From: Verrucomicrobiales bacterium | GTDB lineage: Bacteria; Verrucomicrobiota; Verrucomicrobiia; Verrucomicrobiales; DEV007 | Length of the DNA stretch: 64,000 nt | Assembly (NCBI GenBank): GCA_002698785.1 | Contig: PAAG01000060.1 | Coordinates: 186,001 to 250,000, forward strand | Direction: 5' to 3' | Part shown: one piece after another, positions 8,522-16,680 of the stretch | Position numbering within the stretch: position 1 is the stretch's first letter | Layout: each line of letters begins with the position of its first letter | Position numbers and translations under genes: made by a program | Notes under the pieces: generated by a model | What the model was told of the DNA's origin: nothing | Seen by the model: the letters and a program-made list of their open reading frames with translations, nothing else | Database searches by the model: none

Positions 8522-9508
8522 ATGATCCGATTTCTCTTTTTTCTCGTTCTTCCTTTTTCACTTTTCGCGGACGAATCTCCTTTCTATGGCACGTGGGCCT
8601 TTGAGTTGCCCGACGGAAATCCTGCATGGATGAAAGTCTCTCCCAGCGAAGACGGACCAGAGGCGAGTCTGCTCTGGAGTGTGGGTAGTGCGAGACCGGT
8701 AAAGGATGTGAAAATTGAAGAGGGAGTATTGACGTTTTCACGATCGATAAAATGGAAGCCGTTCGGAAAATCGGATGATGTGAGGAAAACGAGTGGGGAA
8801 TTCCGTGGGGAGTTGGTGAAGAACGGCGCGCTGAGACTGGTGACGACTCAGTTTCCGGAAGGGAGTCCGGAGAAAAGTGAAGAGCTGAAACTTTTCGGAA
8901 AGAAAATGCCACCCATGCCGAGTGCTCCAGATCTATCCCAAGTGGAATTTGGAGAGGCTGTTTCGCTGTTCAATGGAAAGGACCTCAGTGGGTGGAAGCT
9001 CTCGAATCCCGAGAAGACAAATGGCTGGCGAGCGGAAGGTGGTGTGCTCGTAAACGAGACACCGAAAACAGACTTCGGGGCGTACGGTGACTACGGAAAT
9101 CTTGTGACCGATGAACTCTTCGAAGACTTCCGACTTTCTCTGGAATACAACGTCCCGGCGGGAGGGAACTCAGGCGTTTACCTGCGAGGAATGTATGAGG
9201 CACAGGTAGTAGACAAGGACAGTCGTATGCAGGGCATCCAGGGACCGGGTGCGATTTTCGGACGGATCGAGCCGTCGGAGAATGCGGCAAATCCGGGAGG
9301 GGAGTGGAACAATTATGTGCTCACGTTAGTCGCCCGTCACATTACTGTGGAACTCAATGGGAAAGTCGTGATCGACAATCAGCCGTTGGAAGGTTGCACG
9401 GGAGGTGGGATATCAGCAGACGACACGGCTCCTGGGCCGATTTTTTTACAGGGAGATCACACGAGCGTTCGATACCGGAAACTATTCATCGAGCCGGTGG
9501 TGGACTAG
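8522..9508 (+). CDS. Exported DUF1080 (3-keto-disaccharide hydrolase-like) protein
   Basis: 328 residues with a signal peptide (MIRFLFFLVLPFSLFA). Residues about 20-125 form a small N-terminal domain with few recognisable features. From about 140 the DUF1080 concanavalin-like fold begins with the typical SLFNGKDLSGW. Other marks are SGVYLRGMYEAQV in the middle and GPIFLQGDHTSVRYRKL near the end. Some family members hydrolyse 3-keto-glycosides made by secreted sugar dehydrogenases, and the family is abundant in Planctomycetes and Verrucomicrobia. It probably acts on sugars in the periplasm. It follows the LysR gene in the same direction, so control by it is possible but unproven. The thioredoxin-fold gene converges 10 bases away. 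Confidence 0.9.
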   Translation: MIRFLFFLVLPFSLFADESPFYGTWAFELPDGNPAWMKVSPSEDGPEASLLWSVGSARPVKDVKIEEGVLTFSRSIKWKPFGKSDDVRKTSGEFRGELVKNGALRLVTTQFPEGSPEKSEELKLFGKKMPPMPSAPDLSQVEFGEAVSLFNGKDLSGWKLSNPEKTNGWRAEGGVLVNETPKTDFGAYGDYGNLVTDELFEDFRLSLEYNVPAGGNSGVYLRGMYEAQVVDKDSRMQGIQGPGAIFGRIEPSENAANPGGEWNNYVLTLVARHITVELNGKVVIDNQPLEGCTGGGISADDTAPGPIFLQGDHTSVRYRKLFIEPVVD

Positions 9509-9518
9509 CGTCCGCTCT

Positions 9519-9965
9519 TCACATGCTGGCAAATACCCAGTTCCGGTAGGCAGCGACGTGGGCATAGGCACCGACTTTCTGGGAAACTTTGTTACCGTTC
9601 TCGTCGACCAGAACCATGGTAGGGAATGACCGGACGCCATATTTCTGCATCAGCTCTAGCGCCTGACGTGGCGCTGCACCAGAATTCTGCGGAATATCAT
9701 ATTTCGTGAATTGGATTTCGTTCCTTGCGAATTCGTACCATTCCGGAGTTCTCAGCACTTTTCCCTCGAGTGCTTTGCAAGCTCCGCACCAACTTGTGCC
9801 GGTGAAGAGGATCACATGGGGAAGGTTCTGAGGCTTGGCGGGAGCAGCAGCCTGCGTGTTTTCTGGTGCCGGCGCTGCCTCTGGCACGGCTTCGTCCTTG
9901 TCATAGAACATGAAGGTGTAAACCAGCGAACCGGCGATGAGCAGGAGGACGAGTAGGTTTTTCAT
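9519..9965 (-). CDS. Membrane-anchored thioredoxin-fold protein
   Basis: From the ATG at 9965 the protein has 148 residues: an N-terminal membrane anchor or signal (residues 1-20), an Ala/Pro/Glu-rich linker (25-47) and a thioredoxin fold. The redox motif is W59-C60-G-A-C63-K, and a cis-proline loop SFPTMVLVD follows near 118. This points to a periplasmic, inner-membrane-tethered thiol-disulfide oxidoreductase, perhaps needed for the many exported cysteine-containing and haem proteins encoded here. The frame extends upstream to 10064, but those residues precede the signal and are unlikely to be translated. Convergent with the DUF1080 gene. Confidence 0.87.
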   Translation of the reverse strand: MKNLLVLLLIAGSLVYTFMFYDKDEAVPEAAPAPENTQAAAPAKPQNLPHVILFTGTSWCGACKALEGKVLRTPEWYEFARNEIQFTKYDIPQNSGAAPRQALELMQKYGVRSFPTMVLVDENGNKVSQKVGAYAHVAAYRNWVFASM

Positions 9966-10117
9966 GTGAAAGGGGAGCTGATTGAGTTGGGGCTCGCCAT
10001 GGAAAGGGCTCACGTCCCCAACTTGGGATGATTTATAATTTCCATAAATTAATAGGTTTTCCACGTAGGCGCAAACAGGAATCTTCGTGTCTTGCCATTT
10101 TCTGAGGGTTCTCGTAA

Positions 10118-10861
10118 ATGACTCCCATGACGAGTCGCCGAAATTTTCTTGTTACTGGTTCATCCGCTGCCGTGGCAGGCGGATTGCTTGCTGAAGACGC
10201 CCGTGCGGAAGCAAAGATGAAGTTAGAAAAAGGAGATGTGATCCTGTTCCAGGGAGACTCGATCACCGATGCGGGAAGGGACAAGAAGCGCCAACTCCCG
10301 AATGATGGCGGGAGTCTGGGGCGAGGGTATCCGCACCATATCGCAGGAGGCCTTCTGCGCGATTATGCTTCGCTCAGGCTGTTGATTCACAACCGAGGGA
10401 TTTCGGGAAACAAAGTTCCGGATCTGGATTCTCGCTGGGATGTGGATGCTCTTGAGTTGAAGCCCGATATTCTCAGCATCCTGATTGGCGTGAACGACAT
10501 TTGGCATAAGCTGAACGGGCGCTACGACGGCACCCCGGAGGTCTACAAAGAGGGATTCACGGCTCTTCTTGAGCGCACTCGCACGGCGCTACCGGATACG
10601 AAACTTGTGATCTGCGAACCGTTTGCCCTGAAATGCGGAGCGGTGGACGATACGTGGTTTCCTGAGTTCGAAGTACGAAGAAAGTATGCGAAGGAGGTGG
10701 CCGACGCCGCAGGAGCGATCTGGGTGCCTTTCCAGGAGATGTTTGATGAGGCTGTCGCTGCGGGAACGAAACCCGAATACTGGGCACACGATGGCGTTCA
10801 CCCGAGCGTGGCAGGACATGCGCTGATGGCAAAAACGTGGCGCGACGTGGTTGGAGTTTGA
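10118..10861 (+). CDS. Tat-exported SGNH/GDSL hydrolase
   Basis: 247 residues beginning with a twin-arginine signal (SRRNFLVTGS, residues 6-15, then a hydrophobic stretch ending near ARA at 30). The SGNH blocks are present: G46-D-S48 (nucleophile Ser), GISGN in block II, GVND in block III and DGVHPS (Asp and His) near 227. It should cleave an ester such as an acetyl group on polysaccharide, outside the cytoplasm. An ATG three codons downstream (10127) is an equally possible start. It ends one base before the convergent EamA gene. Confidence 0.9.
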   Translation: MTPMTSRRNFLVTGSSAAVAGGLLAEDARAEAKMKLEKGDVILFQGDSITDAGRDKKRQLPNDGGSLGRGYPHHIAGGLLRDYASLRLLIHNRGISGNKVPDLDSRWDVDALELKPDILSILIGVNDIWHKLNGRYDGTPEVYKEGFTALLERTRTALPDTKLVICEPFALKCGAVDDTWFPEFEVRRKYAKEVADAAGAIWVPFQEMFDEAVAAGTKPEYWAHDGVHPSVAGHALMAKTWRDVVGV

Positions 10862-10862
10862 G

Positions 10863-11747
10863 TTATCCCCCGAGTCCCACCAACACGGCTCCGGCGATCG
10901 CGAGGGCTACGCCTAGTGTCTTGCGAAGCGTCATCTTTTCCTTCAGCAGCAACCAGGCGAGAAGGATAATGAAGACGGTCGCCATCTGGTTGTAAATCGC
11001 AGCGCGGCCCGCTGTCTCGTATTTAAACCCGGCAATCCAGAACAGCGTGGCAAGAAAAGGTCCCAGTAGCGCCATGGGAATGGTGATTCTCCAGATGTCA
11101 CGTCGTTCAAAGGCGACGAAGAGGTTTTTGAACTGACCAGTGACAAGTGCGAATACTCCAAGCCCGATCGTTGCCACGGTAAACCGGAATCCCGCAACCC
11201 AGACGAGTGACCCTTCTCGAAAAACGTCGCGAACCATCAGGATTCCCACTGCCATGATGATGTGCGTCCCGGCCGCGAGTAGAGTGCCGATAACGAGATC
11301 GCGTGGCTCCTTTATCTCCTTCGTTCTCACCATTCCGACAAAAACGCCCGAAATGACGATGGCACCACCTATCATCTCCAACCAGGTGAGGCCCTCTCCG
11401 AACATGAAGTATCCGACCAGAGCGATCGCAGGGGCGTAGACACAGTCTGCCAGCGCCTGGAGGCTGGCCCCGAGGCGGTTGAGAGCGGCAGCGAACATGG
11501 TGTCAGCAATCGAGATTCCCAAAATGGCGCTGACGACGAGACGCACCCAGATCATCGGCTCATAGGTGGGGAAAAGTGGCTCCCGCATCACGAGAAGCAC
11601 CGTGAGGAAGCCAAGGATGGCGATGAAGCTCTTGAAAAACGTCAAGGGAAGTGGGCGGATGGAGAATCCGCTCACACGCATCAAAATCACGGAAAAGGAC
11701 CAGAAAAAACCGGTCGCTATCGCGCAAATATCTCCCAGTGAAAGCAT
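10863..11747 (-). CDS. EamA/DMT-family transporter
   Basis: 294 residues with ten predicted hydrophobic segments and the internal duplication of two EamA domains (about 5-135 and 150-290). The second repeat ends with the typical LLLKEKMTLRKTLGVALAIAGAVLVG. These carriers move metabolites across the inner membrane; the cargo cannot be read from sequence. The start is the ATG at 11747. Convergent with the SGNH hydrolase gene. Confidence 0.9.
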   Translation of the reverse strand: MLSLGDICAIATGFFWSFSVILMRVSGFSIRPLPLTFFKSFIAILGFLTVLLVMREPLFPTYEPMIWVRLVVSAILGISIADTMFAAALNRLGASLQALADCVYAPAIALVGYFMFGEGLTWLEMIGGAIVISGVFVGMVRTKEIKEPRDLVIGTLLAAGTHIIMAVGILMVRDVFREGSLVWVAGFRFTVATIGLGVFALVTGQFKNLFVAFERRDIWRITIPMALLGPFLATLFWIAGFKYETAGRAAIYNQMATVFIILLAWLLLKEKMTLRKTLGVALAIAGAVLVGLGG

Positions 11748-11856
11748 GATGGGATGTAGTCGCTCCGCCCCGGCTCTGCATTCAATTTTACCAGCCTGGA
11801 GGAGTTAATTGACTAATCTTCTTTGGAAATTCATCCGATCCGGGTAGGATCCGTTC

Positions 11857-12486
11857 ATGAGTTTTGTCCGCAAAAGCTGTCACGAAAAGAAAGCAGGATT
11901 CTGTCTCTCTGTATTTTGCGTTTTTCTTGTTTCGCTTTCGGCAGCAGACGATCCGAAGACCTTGAAGTTTACGGATGATCAGATCGGATGGACGGTTTCA
12001 TACCCTGCCTATATGAGCCGCCTTAGTGATGAAGAGATCGCTGAAATCGAAAATACTGGCGAAGAATTGATGGAGGATGCAGCTGGTGGAGAGATAGAAA
12101 AGAACCACAGAAATCTCCTGTATCTCAAGAAGGGCGAAACCAGCTCGTTTACTTCTGCTTCAGAGCCATTCGACGAAGAAATCGATGGACCTTACTCTGA
12201 GACGCAGGAAGCGCTCTATGATCTAATTGTCCAAGCGTATGAGGGAACTGGATTACCTGTGGAGCACGAAAGAGGAGAAGCGATGATCGACGGGCTCACT
12301 TTTCAGACACTTACTGTGCGCCTGTTTGCTCCGGAAAAAAAGCAGGTACTTGTGACACAGATTGCCTACGATCGACTGATGGGAGGTAAGGAATCGGTGA
12401 TGATTTCTATCAACTGGCATGATGAAGAAGATCGCGAGCTTCTGGAAAAAATCGTTCAGTCGTCGAAGTTTTCAATTCGAGACTGA
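11857..12486 (+). CDS. Exported hypothetical protein
   Basis: 209 residues. The N-terminus has a basic part (MSFVRKSCHEKKAG) and a hydrophobic core (FCLSVFCVFLVSLSAAD), a plausible signal peptide cleaved near residue 31. The mature part is acidic, with a segment FTDDQIGWTVSYPAYM and later a sheet-rich region (LTFQTLTVRLFAPEKKQVLVTQIAYD) that resembles small PsbP/DUF1795-type exported proteins. I do not recognise a family with confidence. It stands alone between the EamA gene (divergent) and the Uup gene. Confidence 0.7.
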   Translation: MSFVRKSCHEKKAGFCLSVFCVFLVSLSAADDPKTLKFTDDQIGWTVSYPAYMSRLSDEEIAEIENTGEELMEDAAGGEIEKNHRNLLYLKKGETSSFTSASEPFDEEIDGPYSETQEALYDLIVQAYEGTGLPVEHERGEAMIDGLTFQTLTVRLFAPEKKQVLVTQIAYDRLMGGKESVMISINWHDEEDRELLEKIVQSSKFSIRD

Positions 12487-12520
12487 TTGTGGCGATATTT
12501 AGGTTCGATAGTGAGGGGGG

Positions 12521-12562
12521 CGGAGACGTAAGGCCGTGTAGGGAAGACGCTACGGTCCTCCG
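12521..12562. repeat. Imperfect inverted repeat between genes
   Basis: The arms CGGAGACGTA (12521-12530) and TACGGTCCTCCG (12551-12562) pair with two bulged bases around an inner GC-rich loop. It lies in the 133-base gap after the exported hypothetical gene. It could be a weak terminator or a dispersed intergenic repeat; there is no T-run after it. Only one copy is in the window. Confidence 0.35.
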
Positions 12563-12619
12563 TCGATGGTGGATATGATTCTTTGACCTTTTCCGCTTTT
12601 CCCTTTTACTCCACCGTTT

Positions 12620-14536
12620 ATGCCTCCTGCCATTCAAAACGATGCGATCCTATCCGCTACTGAATTGACTCTTTCCTTTGGGAATCAGCCAATTCTGGAT
12701 GGGGCGACACTGGCTATCTACTCGGGTGAAAAAGTTGGTCTGGTTGGCAGGAATGGATGTGGAAAGTCTACTTTTTTACGCATCGTAGCAGAGGAGGAGC
12801 ATGCTGACGCAGGATCAATCTCGCGAAAACAGGGCCTCGTCGTGGGATATTTACCTCAGGAATTTCAACTGGATGAAGAGGCGACTGTAGAGGAAAACAT
12901 CCGCGCTGGCGCCGCAGAACTCACCGCGATGATCGAGCGGTATGAGACGGCAGAGAATTTGAGCCCTTCTGAAGTGGATCGGCTCCATACCGCGATCGAG
13001 CACGCTGACGGATGGAACTTGGAGTCGAGAATCGAAATTCTTATGCGGGAGCTTTCCGCCCCGCCCGCAGATCGCGTAGTAGGGTATCTGTCAGGAGGAG
13101 AAAAAAGGCGTGTCGGATTGTGCCGCGCCTTGTTGCCTCAGCCAGATCTGCTAATCCTTGACGAGCCGACAAACCATCTCGATGCATCGGCGATTGCATG
13201 GTTGGAAGGCTATCTCGCGAACTCAGGGGGAGCCTGTCTTTTTGTCACACACGATCGATATTTCCTCGATCGAATCGCAACGCGTATCGTGGAGCTTTCC
13301 GATGGTAGGTTCTTCTCTCACGAAGGAAACTACAGCGACTACTTGATCGCCAAGGATGAGCGTGTCGAGCGAGAGCAGGCCGCGGAACACAAGCGGCAGC
13401 GGTTTCTTTCCAGAGAAATTGACTGGGTCCGAGCGGGAGTAAAGGCGCGAGGGACAAAGCAGAGAAATCGACTGGAGAACTACTACGCCGTAAAAGCCCA
13501 GAAAGCCCCCGAGCGTGAACTCGACATGGAACTTGTCATTCCCACTCCGCCAAAGTTGGCGAACGTAGTCGTGAATCTGGAAGAAGTCGGCCATTACTAC
13601 GATCGGGATCCGTTGTTTCTCGGGATCGACATCGAGTTTAAAGCGGGTGAATGTGTGGGTGTGGTAGGACCAAATGGCGTGGGTAAGACAACGATGCTGC
13701 GGATCATTATGGGTGAGCTTGAGCCGTCGACAGGGAGAGTCACGGTCGGCAAAAGGACGGAGTTCAACTATGTGGATCAGACACGTCTCGAACTCGATGA
13801 AGATAAGAGTGTGCTCGATGAAGTTTCGCAGGGGATCGATTCAGTTCGATTTGGAAATGAAACCCTTTCTGTCCGTGCTTACCTGAGACGTTTTCTCTTT
13901 ACCGACGACCGGATCAACGACCGAATCGGGAATTTGTCAGGAGGAGAAAAGAACCGAGTATTGCTCGCGAAGATCCTGAAACGTGGTGGAAACTTTCTCG
14001 TGTTGGACGAACCCACGAACGACCTCGATTTGCAGACGCTCCGAGTGCTGGAGGAAGCGTTGATCAATTTCGACGGCACTTCCCTGGTGGTCAGTCACGA
14101 TCGTTGGTTCCTCGACAGGGTCTGTGATCGAGTGATCGTTTTTGATCGTGGGGAAGGCGTCTCGATCAACGAAGGCAACTACTCCTATTACCTGGAGAAG
14201 AAGAAGGCTCGCGATGCCGTCGCTCAGGCAGCGAAAGCAAAGCCTGTGAAAAAGAAACGGGAACGGAGCGAGCAAGACGATGACAAACCTCGTAAGCTGA
14301 AGTGGAAAGAGGAACGCGAACTGGAAAGTATGGAGGAGACCATTCTCGAAGCGGAAGAAGAAGTGGCAGAGATCGAGACCCAGTTAAACGATCCCGAGTT
14401 CTACATTGAGAATTCTGAGAAGGCCGTAGGTATGGCCGAAGAATTGGAAGTAAAGAAATCCAGAATCCAGGAGCTGTACGAGCGATGGGAGGAACTGGAA
14501 GCAATTCGTGTAGCCTGGGAAGCGAGAGGGAAGTGA
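12620..14536 (+). CDS. uup: ABC-F family ATPase, Uup type
   Basis: 638 residues without membrane segments: two ABC domains in one chain. The first Walker A is GRNGCGKST (43-51), with LSGGEKRR near 158 and LLILDEPTNHLDA near 178. The second is GPNGVGKTT near 350, with LSGGEKNR near 438 and LVLDEPTNDLD after it. A lysine/glutamate-rich coiled-coil C-terminal domain (about 530-638) is the mark of Uup, which binds DNA or ribosomes. ABC-F proteins act on the translating ribosome; Uup also affects precise excision of transposons in Escherichia coli. It is a housekeeping gene. Start at ATG 12620. Confidence 0.92.
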   Translation: MPPAIQNDAILSATELTLSFGNQPILDGATLAIYSGEKVGLVGRNGCGKSTFLRIVAEEEHADAGSISRKQGLVVGYLPQEFQLDEEATVEENIRAGAAELTAMIERYETAENLSPSEVDRLHTAIEHADGWNLESRIEILMRELSAPPADRVVGYLSGGEKRRVGLCRALLPQPDLLILDEPTNHLDASAIAWLEGYLANSGGACLFVTHDRYFLDRIATRIVELSDGRFFSHEGNYSDYLIAKDERVEREQAAEHKRQRFLSREIDWVRAGVKARGTKQRNRLENYYAVKAQKAPERELDMELVIPTPPKLANVVVNLEEVGHYYDRDPLFLGIDIEFKAGECVGVVGPNGVGKTTMLRIIMGELEPSTGRVTVGKRTEFNYVDQTRLELDEDKSVLDEVSQGIDSVRFGNETLSVRAYLRRFLFTDDRINDRIGNLSGGEKNRVLLAKILKRGGNFLVLDEPTNDLDLQTLRVLEEALINFDGTSLVVSHDRWFLDRVCDRVIVFDRGEGVSINEGNYSYYLEKKKARDAVAQAAKAKPVKKKRERSEQDDDKPRKLKWKEERELESMEETILEAEEEVAEIETQLNDPEFYIENSEKAVGMAEELEVKKSRIQELYERWEELEAIRVAWEARGK

Positions 14537-14589
14537 GGGCAGCTCTGTGCAATTAATTGACGAAGTCAAGAATTGAGCGCATTTTCTAG

Positions 14590-14814
14590 GGTGAACAAAG
14601 ATCAAAAAGCGATATCGAAAGAGGAAACGGTCAGCAAGAAACCTATTCGATTGATTCGTTCTACAACGAATTACGCGACCTTTGTGAAGCGCACGACTCA
14701 GGCGATGAAGCTGACAGGGAAAGCTGCTTCAAAATCGAAGCCGAACAAGCAGTTGCTCTCGCTCGCAAGAATCAAATCCTGATAGAGTCTCCTTTACGTT
14801 GGAGCGAGGTCGAA
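14590..14814 (+). other. Coding-like extension without start codon (frameshift candidate)
   Basis: The frame of the next gene is open for 75 further codons back to a TAG at 14587. It reads like protein (YSIDSFYNELRDLCE, then FKIEAEQAVALARKNQ) and continues smoothly into it. There is no ATG, GTG, TTG or CTG before the conserved part. A GTG at 14591 lies one frame away; adding a single A to the AAAAA run near 14604-14608 would join it. So this is either a frameshift mutation or a sequence error. Confidence 0.6.
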
Positions 14815-15369
14815 TTGGAATTCGGTGGTGAACTGCGTGGCACTGAGCATGTCGTCGAGTTTGATGAATCGTCGGGAGACGTAGTAAAACTGACTATCCC
14901 ACCAGGATTCGGATTAACTCCAGAGTTGGTTTCGCATCCGGTTGTTACTGCGGCGGAGGGAACTTCCGATGCAGCAGTACGACATGCCATCGAATTTAGA
15001 AAGGGAAGTCCGCTGGAATATTTGGAACGGTGGCTTTGCTCTAATGAAGTATTTGAAGACGATGTACGGCTCGCTTCGGTTGTTTCGTGGGCCGACGGGA
15101 GTGTATCCTTTTCCATTCGTCAACCTCAGTATGATGGCGAAGTTACTTCCCAGGTTGAGATCGAAGACTTCTTTGTTGCGGCGGGTTGGATAAAGCTAGA
15201 CCGAGAAAAGGAGCACGCGATTTTTTTCAATTATGCATTTCAAGTAATGGCAATCGACGCACTACCTCGGAACTGCTACAAGCGTGATGGAAGAATATTG
15301 CCGTTTGATGTAATTCTATGCCGTCCATCACAGGCAATCGAATCCTATTTGGAGATATATCCTTCTTAG
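14815..15369 (+). CDS. Kinase-PolyVal-like protein, 5' end disrupted
   Basis: The TTG at 14815 is only the first usable start in this sequence; the protein very likely begins about 75 codons upstream. The visible 184 residues match what I know of the putative polyvalent-protein kinase domain (atypical Ser/Thr/Tyr kinase): EHVVEFDE with KLTIPPGFG, then PLEYLERWLCSNEVFEDD, QPQYDG, and a late AIDALPRNCYKRDGRILPFDV resembling the catalytic and metal-binding end. Such domains are common in phage-borne polyvalent proteins and in free-standing chromosomal genes of unknown role. The family call is from memory of the motif order and is moderately sure. It is convergent with the exosortase gene, 4 bases away. 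Confidence 0.55.
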   Translation: MEFGGELRGTEHVVEFDESSGDVVKLTIPPGFGLTPELVSHPVVTAAEGTSDAAVRHAIEFRKGSPLEYLERWLCSNEVFEDDVRLASVVSWADGSVSFSIRQPQYDGEVTSQVEIEDFFVAAGWIKLDREKEHAIFFNYAFQVMAIDALPRNCYKRDGRILPFDVILCRPSQAIESYLEIYPS

Positions 15370-15373
15370 ATTT

Positions 15374-16660
15374 TCAGTCGCGACAGAGCAACTGCATCCT
15401 GGTGACCGCCCACCAGGGTCCTTCTGTCTTCTGAAACGTTGCTGCCCAGAACCATCGTGAGACGTTGTCCCATTTCTTGTGCTCGTTGTAGATCGATTCT
15501 TCGACGAGGTAGGTGCCTTGTTCACTGGTTGCGATGAAGGTGCCGTCCCGTTCGTTCGCGATTTCGAATCCCACGGCGCGTAGGCAGTCGGACGCCGAGT
15601 GCAGTTTTCTGGTGGGGCGTGTGACCCAGCGCATAATGATTTTGTCCGGGCCGGTGGTGAACGCACTAATTTGGCCTGGAAAGTTTTCTGCAAAGCGATT
15701 TTCGGAATCCGTGAGAGGGAGTGTCTCCAGGTAGCGGTCATCCCATTTCTCGGGCCAGCCGGGAAATGGGATATTGCTATCGACAGCTGAAGGCTCGGCT
15801 TGAACAAGTAAAGGCCCGAGCGCGATGGCTAGGCAGGCTGCCGCATTGGCGAGTAGATAGCGGGGCGTTTGCGAAACGAGAGGCGGGCATTTTGCTTCCG
15901 ACTCTGGTCTGCCTTTTTCCATCCCACGCGAAAGAAACCAGACCAGAATTCCAAAGAGGGCGATCCCGATTCCTTCGTGCGTCCACTCGGGAAGCGATAC
16001 GATCCCGGCCTCTTTGAGAAAAAGGAGAGTAACTCGGGCGCAGTTGGAGACGACTACTGATACACTCCCTACCGCTAGCGCGACGATTGTACGAATCATG
16101 GAGTATCGGCGGAAGGCACAAAGTAGGCTGACGATGAAGAGACCAGCCCACAGCATTTCCACACCACTGCACGGTGGGTCGACGCCAACACGATTGCCCT
16201 GCCAGAAGAGTTCAGTCCCAGACCGAGTGACTTCGAGTAGAGTAAGAGTGAGGATGGACTCTGCAGATACTGCCGCAGCCATACGGAGAGGATATCCAAT
16301 GTAGAACTGAAGACTCGCGATGAGGGGAAGGGAGAGTGCGAATGTCGCCCAGATTCCCGGCTTTGTTCGAATAGTGCCCGTAGCTACCGCGATGATCCCG
16401 ATAGCCAGTATGGCGGAAATCATTGCGGGAACCCATGGCCTTGAGATTGCATGGATTGCGACGAGTGAGACCGCGAGAAGGACGTTTCGGTTTTCGATTC
16501 TTACATCTCGACGATCTCGCCAGAGTAGCCCAAATCCTGCCAGAAGTGCGATGATGCCATAGGGTTCATCCGATCCGTCCGTCATCCGCTGCGCATACCA
16601 AAGCCATTCCGGCCATAGCGCAATGAGAAGACAGATGATGGGAAGGAAACGACGTTTCAT
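15374..16660 (-). CDS. Exosortase with EpsI-like C-terminal domain
   Basis: Integral membrane transpeptidase-like enzyme that cleaves C-terminal sorting signals of exported proteins. With the ATG at 16660 it has 428 residues: about eight membrane segments and the exosortase triad C164 (DPPCSGVEMLW), R209 (NCARVTLLF) and H228 (EWTHEGIGI). Residues about 280-428 form an EpsI-like exosortase-associated domain facing the periplasm. An upstream GTG at 16684 would overlap the preceding gene's TGA as GTGA, so either start gives tight coupling. It is directly downstream of the VIT/vWA gene, which ends in a sorting-signal-like tail. This is therefore a dedicated enzyme-substrate pair. Confidence 0.88.
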   Translation of the reverse strand: MKRRFLPIICLLIALWPEWLWYAQRMTDGSDEPYGIIALLAGFGLLWRDRRDVRIENRNVLLAVSLVAIHAISRPWVPAMISAILAIGIIAVATGTIRTKPGIWATFALSLPLIASLQFYIGYPLRMAAAVSAESILTLTLLEVTRSGTELFWQGNRVGVDPPCSGVEMLWAGLFIVSLLCAFRRYSMIRTIVALAVGSVSVVVSNCARVTLLFLKEAGIVSLPEWTHEGIGIALFGILVWFLSRGMEKGRPESEAKCPPLVSQTPRYLLANAAACLAIALGPLLVQAEPSAVDSNIPFPGWPEKWDDRYLETLPLTDSENRFAENFPGQISAFTTGPDKIIMRWVTRPTRKLHSASDCLRAVGFEIANERDGTFIATSEQGTYLVEESIYNEHKKWDNVSRWFWAATFQKTEGPWWAVTRMQLLCRD

Positions 16661-16680
16661 CACGTGTGGAGGGCCGACGT

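Noticed and set aside
14573-14782. Small basic 69-codon frame starting with TTG
   Set aside because: Overlaps the coding-like 5' extension of the kinase-PolyVal-like gene in another frame. Only its first codons may be real, joined by a frameshift.
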